A stretch of DNA of 24,622 nt. Source: a virus. Below are positions 12,432 to 21,354 of this stretch, piece after piece (the first letter of the stretch is position 1; each line of letters opens with the position of its first letter). The position numbers and the translations under genes were made by a program. The stretch spans positions 1 through 24,622 of IMG/VR virus record IMGVR_UViG_3300035180_000559, one strand, 5' to 3'. The notes below the pieces were generated by a model, which saw only the letters and a program-made list of their open reading frames with translations, had not been told where the DNA came from and made no database searches.

Positions 12432-15386
12432 ATGAGCACATTTGATATTGTCACTGACGCACCTGGATTGCTTCGCGCCGAATCGATCAACATTACGTTG
12501 AAATTCGATAGGACAGGGCCAACAACTGGTCGTGTTAGTTGGAATATCCCAACACCAGCAGCTGGTTGCACGGCAGAGACACAAGCATACTGTGGTATGG
12601 TTGTTACTTTGGATACAAAGGCAGCGGCCGCAGGAAAGAGTCCTGTAAACGGAACAGTGTATAGCTCCGATCCAACCGCTGATTCAAACTTGTTTGCTGG
12701 CGATTTGATTGCTACTGCAATGGTAATCGGTGCGTTTTACCAAGACAAGACCACAACATACTTTGATATCACAGGACTAAAAGCAAATACGCCGTACTTT
12801 GTGTCAGGATATCCAACTGATTGCCAGTTGCGCTATTTTGCACCGGGTGTTCATGCATATTCAACAGACTATGTCAATCGCGGATCTGATGGAACACACG
12901 GCACACAGGTAGTAGTTCTTAACTCCTCTGCGTCAGCAATGGGTGTTCAACCTACTGACTCAACTGGTCTTCTTGCTGCTACACCGTATGATTTGATTGT
13001 TCAACTTGGTGTATTGCCAAAGCCAAACAAACCAGTTGATTCGGTTGATTGCAACCCATCAGCTCCGATCTATACACTGACAATTGACGGGTCAACTGCG
13101 TCAACATACGAAGAACTTGTTGCTGCTCTCAACCAACAATTCGCTCTGTTATCAGGTGGACCAATAGGCCCAACAGCTCCTAACACTGGAACCTACTATT
13201 GGAACGCCTCACAGAAAAAGTTGTTCTTGTGGAATGGATCAGCACACGTAGAAGTACCAGTTATCTACAATGCGACAGATCCAACGCTTGCACCAATTGG
13301 TGCATATTGGCTAAACACAACAACGAACGTTCTGTCGATTTGGGACGGATTGGTGTGGACTGCTGTAATTGTAATTGATCACTCTGTCAACCCAGCGCTC
13401 CCACCCGCAGATACTTCATACTGGTTCAACGGCACGACTGCGTTCCTTTGGAACGGTACTACATGGTGCCAAGTATCAACAACCGTACAGGCTGCTGATC
13501 CATCTTTGGCAATCAATCCTCCTGATGGTTCGTTCTGGTATAATCCAACAGCGGAAACTCTGTACAAGTGGAATAGTTCGCTTGATATGTGGGGGGTGAC
13601 GACAGCTGTTCAATCGCTCACAAATCCAAATGCCTTGGTAACCGGTACGTTTTGGCTGGAAGAAACATCAAATATCCTGCGTAAGTTTAATTCTCCAAAT
13701 CCAGGATTCACAGGAAATGAACAGGAAAATGTTTCGTTCTCGGAAATAGCACCAGCTCTGCCAGCACCAGGTAAGTTGTGGTACAATCCAACAACAATGG
13801 AGTTGTTTGAGCGTAATTCGCTAAACACACTATGGGTCCAGCAAGACGTGATTGTCTTCCCATTTGATCCTACCGTACGAGCAACGTGTGATGTATGGTG
13901 GGATACTACAAATGATCTGTTGAAAGTTTGGAACATATTGACATCAACGTGGGTGACAGTAGCACATTTCTTCCAGCAAACAATCGATCCAGCTGTCGCC
14001 CCTGTTATGGTGGAAGGCGCAACGTGGTATGATACTGACACCGGTGTCCTGTATGTGTGGGAAAACAACTGCTTCAAGGTAGCAACGTTCGTCAACTTCC
14101 CAACAGATCCAACACTTGTTCCTAACGGAACTGTATGGCACAACACAACAGCAAACACATGGTTTGTTCGGAGCGCAGGATCTTGGTTATTGATCTCTCC
14201 AATCAAATCTCTAACAAATCCTCTCGTACCTCCAACTGGCACATTCTGGTTTAATTCAACCAACCAAGGATTAAGCCAGTGGAACGGTGTTGCATGGGTG
14301 TCGCTGACATATTCATCAACACCACTAACCCCATCAACAGGAAGTCTGTGGTATAACACAACTACCAGCATGTTGATGACGTGGGATGGATATGCGTGGG
14401 TACCAGCAACTCCTATCGCTACTGTTGAGCTTGATTGTAATGGCAATTTGCTGTTCACAGACACTCACATTGGAAGCACGTCGTATGTTGGAATTAACTC
14501 CGATAGCTCCTTGCTGTTGGCGCTTGCAACTACGTTTACTGTTCACAACTCTAAACCGGGTGTTGATGGGGTATCTGATGAACCGTCGTACACAGAAATT
14601 GGTATTGGTACTGATGGAACAGACTCTGTAAGAAACGCAATTGTCAATGACATTCGGTACGAGCTTGGATATCCAGTTGTTGATGTGGAATTGACAAAAG
14701 AGCAAATGGATTATGCTGTCAGTCGTGCTTTGAGTGAGCTTCGCCAGCGTTCTGGTCTTGCATACAAGCGCGGATTCTTCTTCATGGGCATCAAGGCAAA
14801 TGAACAGCGGTACAATCTGACGAACAAGATATCTGGAATGAACAAGATTGTTGATATTTTGGGAATATACCGACTGACATCCTCGTTCCTTTCATCAGCA
14901 CACGGCGCAGGTGTGTATGGACAAATTGTGTTGCAGCATATGTACAACATGGGTACCTTTGACCTGTTGAGCTATCACATCATGGCAGACTACACAAAAC
15001 TGATGGAAATGTTGTTCGCAGCGCGACTGACCTTCAACTGGAACGAGCAAAAACGTGAAGTTTGGATTCATAACAGGTTTGCTTTATCTGAAAAGATGGT
15101 ATGTATTGAGGCAACAGAAGAACGCACAGAGCAAGACTTGATGACAGATCGTTATTCAAAAGCATGGATTCGTCGTTATGCAACAGGTGTGTGCCGAATT
15201 ATGCTATCAGAAATTCGTGGCAAATTCTCAACATTACCAGGCGCAAGTGGCTCTGTCACACTAAATGCAGGAGAACTGCGTCAAACAGGCCAGGCAGACA
15301 TTGATGGATGTATCGCTGATATTGAGTCGTATGTTGCTGATAAGCCAGAAGAATACGGTATGGCAACACAATTCACATTTGGATAA
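12432..15386 (+). CDS. Neck protein gp13 fused to a large repeat-containing N-terminal region
   Basis: This 984-aa protein has three parts. Residues 1 to about 190 look like a beta-sandwich, possibly fibronectin III-like (SWNIPTPAAGC, FDITGLKANTPYFVSGY). Residues about 250-660 hold eleven Trp-rich repeats of the form G-x-x-W-[YFL]-N-x-T-T-x-x-L-x-x-W-[ND]-G-x-x-W at roughly 35-50-residue spacing. Residues about 730-984 match the plan of T4 gp13 (309 aa): DIRYELGYPVVDVELTKEQ near 740-757, then a mid-domain with QHMYNMGTFDLLSY and a C-terminal helical part. gp13 sits on the portal with gp14 and seals the filled head. The extra 700 residues are much larger than anything on T4 gp13 and suggest an adhesin or collar decoration built into the neck. 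The start follows a TGAGGA SD. Confidence 0.78.
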   Translation: MSTFDIVTDAPGLLRAESINITLKFDRTGPTTGRVSWNIPTPAAGCTAETQAYCGMVVTLDTKAAAAGKSPVNGTVYSSDPTADSNLFAGDLIATAMVIGAFYQDKTTTYFDITGLKANTPYFVSGYPTDCQLRYFAPGVHAYSTDYVNRGSDGTHGTQVVVLNSSASAMGVQPTDSTGLLAATPYDLIVQLGVLPKPNKPVDSVDCNPSAPIYTLTIDGSTASTYEELVAALNQQFALLSGGPIGPTAPNTGTYYWNASQKKLFLWNGSAHVEVPVIYNATDPTLAPIGAYWLNTTTNVLSIWDGLVWTAVIVIDHSVNPALPPADTSYWFNGTTAFLWNGTTWCQVSTTVQAADPSLAINPPDGSFWYNPTAETLYKWNSSLDMWGVTTAVQSLTNPNALVTGTFWLEETSNILRKFNSPNPGFTGNEQENVSFSEIAPALPAPGKLWYNPTTMELFERNSLNTLWVQQDVIVFPFDPTVRATCDVWWDTTNDLLKVWNILTSTWVTVAHFFQQTIDPAVAPVMVEGATWYDTDTGVLYVWENNCFKVATFVNFPTDPTLVPNGTVWHNTTANTWFVRSAGSWLLISPIKSLTNPLVPPTGTFWFNSTNQGLSQWNGVAWVSLTYSSTPLTPSTGSLWYNTTTSMLMTWDGYAWVPATPIATVELDCNGNLLFTDTHIGSTSYVGINSDSSLLLALATTFTVHNSKPGVDGVSDEPSYTEIGIGTDGTDSVRNAIVNDIRYELGYPVVDVELTKEQMDYAVSRALSELRQRSGLAYKRGFFFMGIKANEQRYNLTNKISGMNKIVDILGIYRLTSSFLSSAHGAGVYGQIVLQHMYNMGTFDLLSYHIMADYTKLMEMLFAARLTFNWNEQKREVWIHNRFALSEKMVCIEATEERTEQDLMTDRYSKAWIRRYATGVCRIMLSEIRGKFSTLPGASGSVTLNAGELRQTGQADIDGCIADIESYVADKPEEYGMATQFTFG
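13179..14411 (+). repeat. Eleven degenerate Trp-rich coding repeats
   Basis: Within the long neck protein, eleven units recur: for example GTYYWNASQKKLFLWNG, GAYWLNTTTNVLSIWDG, GSFWYNPTAETLYKWN, GTFWFNSTNQGLSQWNG and GSLWYNTTTSMLMTWDG. The DNA has diverged, so this is an old expansion at the protein level. The pattern resembles beta-rich, possibly sugar-binding repeats of tail fibres. Confidence 0.85.
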
Positions 15387-15428
15387 ACGTGTTGTGGGTA
15401 AGAAAAACACAAATTTATAAAGCACACA

Positions 15429-15436
15429 TATAAATA
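15429..15436 (+). promoter_or_regulatory. Perfect late promoter TATAAATA
   Basis: The only exact match to the T4 late consensus recognised in the window. It precedes the 381-aa structural gene. A 5' hairpin (AAGATT/AATCTT, 15446-15460) lies near the predicted transcript start and a GGAGA SD follows. Confidence 0.85.
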
Positions 15437-15481
15437 CTCTCACCAAAGATTCTTAATCTTATTTTCTTTCTGGAGACAGCA

Positions 15482-16627
15482 ATGGCACAAGTTCCTGGCG
15501 CATTCATTCAAACAGCAGACGTTACGTTCGATAACGCTCTCGATCTCGTTCTACAAGTTGAGGCAAACCCTGGCTTCGCAGTTGTTGACTACGGTGTCCT
15601 TCCTGCCGAAGGCGGCACGGCAACTGGTCTCGTCGGCGCAACGACATACACAGCATCAGCCAACGTTGACGGTACTCCTCGTGCAATTTCGATCCTTGGA
15701 TCAGCTGCACAAACGTTCACGACTCTGATTGCAGAAATCAATACTGACATCTCAACGTGGGCAACAGCAGCTCTGGTTGGTGGCAAGCTTGTTATCACCA
15801 GTTTGGCAGCAACTGCTTCATCGTCCGTTGTAATCACTGACGGTTCAGGCTCAACAGCACTGTTCGCAAACGTCAAGGGTGCAAACTTCGGTCTGGTATC
15901 AGTCAAGTCGACGCCAGCTGCACTCGTGTATGTTCGCTACAACTCAATGGACGGTGCTCTACAAGATGAGTGGGAAGCAAAGGCAGCAGTTCTGTCACCA
16001 ACCCAAACGTTCAAGACGTATGCATCTGATGCGTTCACGGTTGCTGGTACAGGCGTTGTTGCTGCATCTCCAATGAGCGTAGCAGCTGCTACGTATGACC
16101 TAACAGTTACTGTCAACTCTGTTCCTAAGTCAGTTGCAGTCGCAGTTGTTGGTGGTGAAACATTCGCAACGTTCCTGACAAAGTTCAACACAGCTCTGAA
16201 AGTTGCATTCCCTGCACTGACGGCAACTGTTGTAGCTACATCAAACTTGCTGACGTTCAACGTCACAACGAACGTTCCGGGCAACGTTGCAACCGCAGTC
16301 CCAGCAGTTACAGCTGGTTCAGTGCTTGACCTCATTGCTGCTCTTACAGCAGTTGCAGCTCCAATCGACTTTACAGCAGCACTTGTTGCTGGTACGGCTG
16401 GTACAGAAGGTACTGTTGGTACATCCAGCACGCCAGCTGCATACAAGGCACTTCTGTTGTCGACAAAGGCAAACACAGGCACTCCAATGTGGACACTGAT
16501 CCCACCGGGCGCGTTCTTCACACGCCGCGGAACTAAGCCAGCAGCACGTGGTAATGCACGCCTGGTGAACGTGTACTACAACGGTTCAGCATGGGTTGAT
16601 TACACAACTGACCTCGCAATTGCATAA
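15482..16627 (+). CDS. Probable abundant virion structural protein, 381 aa
   Basis: I do not recognise a named family. It is Ala/Thr/Val-rich, very low in charged residues, and reads as beta-rich, with two related units. Residues about 55-125 and 200-270 each run Y-x-[LS]-x-x-V-[DN]-G/S, then a [QE]TF[AT]T block, a helix with [IF]NT, and a beta hairpin (KLVITS, NLLTFNV). The C-terminus (PPGAFFTRRG to WVDYTTDLAIA) is distinct. Codon choice is strongly biased, as in the capsid gene, and the promoter is the perfect late consensus, so high expression is likely. Its place between the gp13-like and gp14-like genes suggests a neck, collar or head-decoration role. That function is inference. Confidence 0.75.
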   Translation: MAQVPGAFIQTADVTFDNALDLVLQVEANPGFAVVDYGVLPAEGGTATGLVGATTYTASANVDGTPRAISILGSAAQTFTTLIAEINTDISTWATAALVGGKLVITSLAATASSSVVITDGSGSTALFANVKGANFGLVSVKSTPAALVYVRYNSMDGALQDEWEAKAAVLSPTQTFKTYASDAFTVAGTGVVAASPMSVAAATYDLTVTVNSVPKSVAVAVVGGETFATFLTKFNTALKVAFPALTATVVATSNLLTFNVTTNVPGNVATAVPAVTAGSVLDLIAALTAVAAPIDFTAALVAGTAGTEGTVGTSSTPAAYKALLLSTKANTGTPMWTLIPPGAFFTRRGTKPAARGNARLVNVYYNGSAWVDYTTDLAIA

Positions 16628-16645
16628 CCTGTGTAATCGCTTCCT

Positions 16646-16653
16646 CATAAATA
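16646..16653 (+). promoter_or_regulatory. Late promoter box CATAAATA inside a terminator arm
   Basis: Seven of eight to TATAAATA, upstream of the gp14-like gene at 16706. Its last five bases are the first bases of the terminator's left arm, so transcripts starting here (about 16659) cannot form the terminator. Confidence 0.65.
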
Positions 16654-16683
16654 ACCCGAGACGTCAAACTCTCGGGTTATTTT
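16649..16683 (+). terminator. Rho-independent terminator overlapping a late promoter
   Basis: AAATAACCCGAG (16649-16660) pairs perfectly with CTCGGGTTATTT (16671-16682) around a 10-base loop, followed by one more T. It should stop transcripts of the abundant 381-aa gene. Confidence 0.85.
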
Positions 16684-16705
16684 CATTTGGGGCAAAGGAT
16701 TCATA

Positions 16706-18277
16706 GTGACTGATTGCGTAACAAAACCATCTGGCGAAATTTGCCCGCCTGCATCAGGCTGGGCTTCTTGTCGTCCTTGGGATATGTCCCAACAGACGCG
16801 TATTTCGTGCTACGCGGACAGTCTAATTGAAGAGTCATTGCAGATTGCCGGCGCGCAAGTCAATGTGTATAAGTTGTTGGGCGTACACGAACAAACGAAG
16901 CTGGTTGACTTGACAAGCGATGGTACACCAATTTCTGGTGGATCTGCTCCCAACTATCCAGCAAGCAATGCTTTCACCACATACGCGAACGAGTGGCGTT
17001 CAAAGCAAACAGGAGCTGCTGCAACCGTTGCATCCGCGTATATCGGCTATGATTTCGGTGTTATCAAGTTGCCAAACGGTAGACAGCGATACGGAGTTGA
17101 TGCTCCCCTTCGGCAACACATAACAGCGATTAAAATCAAGCAAAGCAGCAATCCTATCCGGCGTGTAGCAAAAGTTCGTGTTGAGCGGTCTGAAAACGGA
17201 ACGGAATGGTACGGCGTCGCTGTGCTAACGCTACCAAATGATGATGTTCTCAATACATTGCATTTTAAGCACTCTGTGCCAATGCGGTTTTGGAGGCTTC
17301 GTCCAATTGGTTTTGTTGGAACAGAATGTGACAGCTGGGGTGTTCAGGCGTTAGAGATGTTTGACTACTCTTTGACGCACATCAGCAACATTCAAGACAA
17401 AATCTTGATGGAAAATCGCGACCGTAACTATGCTGAAACAGCTGTCCTGTTAAAAGGATACTACGAGCTTTTGAGTGTGGCAACGGATCTAACACGGTTT
17501 GGTATTGAGATCCCAACAGCGAACTATCAGATTCGAGTCAATTTTAATGCCGCAGTGGCAAAGCTCGGCCGCCCTGTTGTGATTGGTGATATTATTGAAC
17601 TGCCAAGCGAAACCCAGTACACAACCGACCTGCGTCCAATCAAGCGGTACCTTGAAGTAACTGATGTGACGTGGGATTCTGCGTCGTATACGCCTGGTTG
17701 GATGCCAACAATGCTAATGTTGACAGCTCAACCTGCTCTTGCCACCCAAGAAACACAAGATATCTTCGGAGACCTTGCCCAAACAGTTGATACGTCGGGA
17801 TTGTTTAGCACGGATGACGGTAACAATCAAAAGTATCAAGACTTCTCCGCTGTTGATCAAACGATCAAAGCAACGGCTGCGACACAAGTACCAGAGCGTG
17901 GAAGCGAAGGATCAAACACAATTCGTGAGTTCACGGAAGCGGAACTTACACAAGCTGGCATAGATGGATTCCCTCATTTGAACAAGTTAGGTTTCAACCG
18001 CAAAGGATTGTACGTTGAAGATGCAATCCCTCAAAATGGTGATCCATACACAGAATCGACAATCCTTCCTGCAACCGCAGCCAATGGTGAATACCATCGC
18101 CTTGTGTATGAAGGCACTGCAAAAGATGTTCCAGCTCGCTTGTATCGTTGGTCAACTACAAAGAATCGTTGGATATATCTGGAAACCGACCGTCGTCGGC
18201 AATTCAATGATCAAAAAGTAAGACTTGATGAATATACAACCAGCCCGACCAAAACGTCGGCCCGAAAGGTAAAGTAA
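16706..18277 (+). CDS. gp14-like neck protein with an inserted discoidin-like domain
   Basis: The GTG at 16706 follows AAGGA with good spacing; no better start is seen. The 523-aa product can be read in three parts. Residues about 55-220 resemble an F5/8 type C (discoidin-like) jelly roll: ASNAFTTYANEWRSK, YIGYDFG, AIKIKQSSN, VRVERSENGTEWYGV and MRFWRLRPIGF. Residues about 240-355 resemble T4 gp14 (256 aa), with a FGIEIP segment and RPVVIGDIIELP before a KRYLEVTDVTW strand. Residues 360-523 are an acidic linker ending in a Trp-containing beta unit (RLYRWSTTKNRWIYLETDR). T4 gp14 joins gp13 at the neck. The position between gp13-like and gp15 genes supports the assignment. It ends one base before the gp15 start. 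Confidence 0.65.
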   Translation: MTDCVTKPSGEICPPASGWASCRPWDMSQQTRISCYADSLIEESLQIAGAQVNVYKLLGVHEQTKLVDLTSDGTPISGGSAPNYPASNAFTTYANEWRSKQTGAAATVASAYIGYDFGVIKLPNGRQRYGVDAPLRQHITAIKIKQSSNPIRRVAKVRVERSENGTEWYGVAVLTLPNDDVLNTLHFKHSVPMRFWRLRPIGFVGTECDSWGVQALEMFDYSLTHISNIQDKILMENRDRNYAETAVLLKGYYELLSVATDLTRFGIEIPTANYQIRVNFNAAVAKLGRPVVIGDIIELPSETQYTTDLRPIKRYLEVTDVTWDSASYTPGWMPTMLMLTAQPALATQETQDIFGDLAQTVDTSGLFSTDDGNNQKYQDFSAVDQTIKATAATQVPERGSEGSNTIREFTEAELTQAGIDGFPHLNKLGFNRKGLYVEDAIPQNGDPYTESTILPATAANGEYHRLVYEGTAKDVPARLYRWSTTKNRWIYLETDRRRQFNDQKVRLDEYTTSPTKTSARKVK

Positions 18278-18278
18278 A

Positions 18279-19052
18279 ATGGCATACCGTCGTGATGGAT
18301 ACTACTATGACCAACAATTGAAGAGCTACATTCTTCAATTTATGGCTATTTTCTCTGGATTGCAAGTGCAAATTGGGAAATGGAACGACAAAGATGAGCG
18401 TCTAATTTCTGTTCCTATTCACTATGGTGCACAAGACCGGGTTGTTGCTTCGATTCTATCCGATAATACCCAGAATAAACCACTTCGTCTGCCAGTAATG
18501 AGCGCGTATTTGCGAAACCTTACAATGGCGAATGGACGGATGGCTGGCACAGGTACGGAGCGTCGGAAAGCATATATTCCCGTTGGTGGCCTGATCCCCG
18601 ATGATATCGAAGTGATTCACCAGCGCCGTCCAGTTCCCTATGATCTGGATTTGGAGTTGTCGATTTACGCCAGCAATACTGATCAACATTTTCAAATTCT
18701 CGAACAGATTCTCCCATTGTTTGATCCACAGTTAAACATTCAACTATCAGATGCTCCGTTTGATTGGACACGACTGACCCATGTGTTGTTAACTGGCTCA
18801 CAAATGGATAGCCCGTATCCAATTGGAGTAGATCGCCGCATTATTCAAAGCACATTGACGTTTTCAATGCCAATTTTTGTTGATACTCCTGCTGATATTC
18901 GTAAGGACTTCATTCAAAAAATCTTTATGCGAATTGGTGCTATCAGCACCGGTACGGACATCACTGATAGTTTCGAGATCATTGGTGATCTCGACGGTCA
19001 AAATATTCCTTACGAGCTGGTACAAGATGCAACTGATCTAACAGTTAAGTAA
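18279..19052 (+). CDS. 15: Tail sheath stabilizer and completion protein, gp15
   Basis: This 257-aa protein is a clear relative of T4 gp15 (272 aa). Recognisable segments are the N-terminal YYYDQQLKSYILQFMAIFSG (8-27), then VPIHYGAQDR (46-55), MSAYLRNLTMANGR (74-87), RPVPYDLDLELSIYASNTDQ (116-135) and LEQILPLFDP (140-149). Next comes DWTRLTHVLL and a TLTFSMPIFVDTPADIRK stretch. gp15 hexamers cap the tail tube and sheath and join tail to head. The ATG at 18279 comes one base after the preceding stop codon, with an AAAGG SD inside the previous gene, indicating co-translation with the gp14-like gene. Confidence 0.93.
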   Translation: MAYRRDGYYYDQQLKSYILQFMAIFSGLQVQIGKWNDKDERLISVPIHYGAQDRVVASILSDNTQNKPLRLPVMSAYLRNLTMANGRMAGTGTERRKAYIPVGGLIPDDIEVIHQRRPVPYDLDLELSIYASNTDQHFQILEQILPLFDPQLNIQLSDAPFDWTRLTHVLLTGSQMDSPYPIGVDRRIIQSTLTFSMPIFVDTPADIRKDFIQKIFMRIGAISTGTDITDSFEIIGDLDGQNIPYELVQDATDLTVK

Positions 19053-19077
19053 AATTGAGAGTTATTTGGGACCGCTG

Positions 19078-19085
19078 GATAAATA
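19078..19085 (+). promoter_or_regulatory. Late promoter box GATAAATA
   Basis: Seven of eight to TATAAATA, 34 bases before the tail sheath start, with a CAGGAG SD following. Confidence 0.7.
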
Positions 19086-19119
19086 TCTATAACCAATCTT
19101 CAATTGACAGGAGTGTCAG

Positions 19120-21354
19120 ATGGCTAACCTAGTTTCCCCCGGTGTAAGTGTTACAGTAACGGATGAATCGTTTTTCATTCCTGCTGCTGCTTCGACCGTT
19201 CCCTTGATCTTCATCACAACAGCTGATGAAAAAAAGCAACCAAATGGAATTGCTGACGCCGCTGGTACGTTTGAAAGCAACGTAATTCGCACTGTTACTT
19301 CATTGAAGCAAAGCACAGAACTGTACGGCATTCCTCGCTTTCTTGCTGATAGCAGCGGAAATCAACAACACGGCGATGTTCGCAATGAATACGGCGTATT
19401 TGCTCTGAATCAATTCCTCGGAGTTGGCAATCTGGCATATGTTGTTCGTGCAAACGTCAACTTGAATGACAACCTCACAGACATTCGTGTGATGTGGGAT
19501 ACAAAGATGCAAGAAGCAGCATACGTGCTGGAAAACTTGGTCAATGCGTATTTGAATGAATACAACCACACAAACGGCTTTATTCCAAGTACTGTCAATG
19601 CTATCAATACACAGTCAACAACTCGTATTGCAACACTTGGCTCCGTCGTTGGTGGTTCGTTGTATACGGACGGCACATACACGAACGTTCCACTAACGGG
19701 TGGAACGGGAACAGGTGCGAAGGCAACGATTACTGTTGCGGGTGCGGCTGTTATAACAGTAGTGCTAACCAGCCACGGTTCAGGATATGCCGGTGGTAAC
19801 TCATTGACAGCATCTGCTGCTCTGATTGGTGGCACGGGTTCAGGATTCTCTGTTCCTGTGGCTACAATTGGTGGACTGGTTGGTGGTACACTGTACTCAA
19901 CCGGCACATACATGAATGTCCCATTGACAGGCGGTACAGGCACGGGCGCAACAGCAAACATTACTGTTGCCGGTGGTACTGTAACGATCGCAACGCTGGT
20001 AAACAAGGGTTCAGGGTACAGCGTTGGCGATACGTTGTCTGCGTTGAGTTCAAACGTCGGTGGTCCAGGTGCTGGATTTAGCATTGGTATTGCAACCCTC
20101 ACATCGTACAAACAAACTGTTGATCAAACAGCATTCTTGTCACTGGCAGCAACTGCTGATGCATTCATTTGGCAAATGTTCTCGTTCAAGAACTCACAAG
20201 CGTCATTTACTAATGATTTCACATCTGCTCCAAAGAACATCTATGCAAATGGATACTCTGCTCCTGCAACAGGCCTGTTTATTGGACTGACTGGTGATGC
20301 GGCTGATTGGGTTTCGAATGTGACTGGTAGTGTTGTTGGTACAGAATGGACAGCAGCAGAAGCATCTTCAACGTTGCTTGGTGCAGCCGATTCGTTCAAG
20401 TACACAGCTGAATTCCTGAATCAAACCAGCCTTGGTGCTAATGATGCAGCACGCCGTGTTGCTGTTATTACAGCGCTTGCTGCATCGATCAACAGCAATA
20501 CTGATATTCGCTCTGAAACGTACGAGTTCAACTTGATTCTGTGCCCTGGTTTCCCAGAGCTCGTTGACGAAATGATCAACTTGCGTGTAGACATTCAAGA
20601 CGAAGCATTCGTAATTGGTGATGTTCCATTCGACAAGACACCAGAAGACGTTGCACTTTGGGCAGCTACTGTATCACGCCGTACTTCACCAGGCTTGGCA
20701 TACTACTACCCACACGGGTTTGCTTCAAACCTCGACGGAACAGACGTATTTGTTGCCGCATCTGGTATCGCTCTGCGCACAATGGCATACAGCGATGAAG
20801 TATCCGAGCTGTGGTTCGCCCCAGCTGGTACACGTCGTGGCTTGGTATCTGGTGCTTCAAACATTGGTTATGTGACAGGTACACTTGGCACAGCAACAAC
20901 GTTTAATGAAGTTGCTCTTAACCAAGGTCAACGTGATAACTTGTACAAGTACTTCACAAATATCAACCCAATCGTGTTCTTCCCAGGACGCGGCATTATT
21001 GTGTGGGGTCAAAAGACTTCTGCGCCTGATGCTTCGGCACGTGACCGTATCAACGTAGAGCGTTTGATTGGTTACATCCGTCGTCAACTACGTAAGAACA
21101 CAATGTCGTTCATCTTTGAACCGAACGACCAACTAACACGTGATAACCTGAAAGCAACAGTTGATGGCTTCCTCGGAGATTTGATTGTCAAGCGCGGTCT
21201 GTATGACTTTGCTACGGTCTGCGATGAGTCCAATAACACGCCTGATCGGATTGACCGGAATGAACTGTACATCGACATCGCTTTGAAGCCTGTTCGTGCA
21301 GCTGAATTCTTGTACATCCCAATCCGCATTGTTGCGACCGGCGCACAAATCTAA
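19120..21354 (+). CDS. 18: Tail sheath protein, gp18, with inserted tandem domain
   Basis: This 744-aa protein is the contractile sheath subunit (T4 gp18: 659 aa). The N-terminus LVSPGVSVTVTDES is the typical sheath start. FGVGN-like core text appears as QFLGVGNLAYVVRANV (98-113). The C-terminal sheath core is clear: NINPIVFFPGRGIIVWGQKT (about 622-641), SARDRINVERLIGYIRR, and a final IDIALKPVRAAEFLYIPIR. Residues 171-324 are an insertion of two tandem 77-residue units that T4 gp18 does not resemble. The insert is probably displayed outward like the variable domains of other sheaths. The SD CAGGAG precedes the ATG. gp19 follows after 27 bases. Confidence 0.95.
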   Translation: MANLVSPGVSVTVTDESFFIPAAASTVPLIFITTADEKKQPNGIADAAGTFESNVIRTVTSLKQSTELYGIPRFLADSSGNQQHGDVRNEYGVFALNQFLGVGNLAYVVRANVNLNDNLTDIRVMWDTKMQEAAYVLENLVNAYLNEYNHTNGFIPSTVNAINTQSTTRIATLGSVVGGSLYTDGTYTNVPLTGGTGTGAKATITVAGAAVITVVLTSHGSGYAGGNSLTASAALIGGTGSGFSVPVATIGGLVGGTLYSTGTYMNVPLTGGTGTGATANITVAGGTVTIATLVNKGSGYSVGDTLSALSSNVGGPGAGFSIGIATLTSYKQTVDQTAFLSLAATADAFIWQMFSFKNSQASFTNDFTSAPKNIYANGYSAPATGLFIGLTGDAADWVSNVTGSVVGTEWTAAEASSTLLGAADSFKYTAEFLNQTSLGANDAARRVAVITALAASINSNTDIRSETYEFNLILCPGFPELVDEMINLRVDIQDEAFVIGDVPFDKTPEDVALWAATVSRRTSPGLAYYYPHGFASNLDGTDVFVAASGIALRTMAYSDEVSELWFAPAGTRRGLVSGASNIGYVTGTLGTATTFNEVALNQGQRDNLYKYFTNINPIVFFPGRGIIVWGQKTSAPDASARDRINVERLIGYIRRQLRKNTMSFIFEPNDQLTRDNLKATVDGFLGDLIVKRGLYDFATVCDESNNTPDRIDRNELYIDIALKPVRAAEFLYIPIRIVATGAQI
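19630..20091 (+). repeat. Two tandem 231-bp coding repeats inside the sheath gene
   Basis: Unit 1 is 19630-19860 and unit 2 is 19861-20091, each exactly 77 codons. They share (Y)-[TM]-NVPLTGGTGTGA, ITVAG, and GSGY followed by G-[ND]-[ST]-L; the ends are GGTGSGFSVPV and GGPGAGFSIGI. DNA identity is moderate, so the duplication is not very recent. Confidence 0.92.

Noticed and set aside
13610-14464. 284-residue open frame on the - strand
   Set aside because: It lies wholly inside the Trp-repeat region of the neck gene, has no SD or promoter, and its periodic composition mirrors the repeats on the + strand.
15937-16521. 194-residue - strand frame antisense to the 381-aa gene
   Set aside because: Low-complexity shadow of a codon-biased, Ala/Thr-rich gene; no SD or promoter.
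19410-20111. 233-residue - strand frame antisense to the sheath repeats
   Set aside because: Pro/Val-rich shadow created by the Gly/Thr-rich repeats; no start signals.
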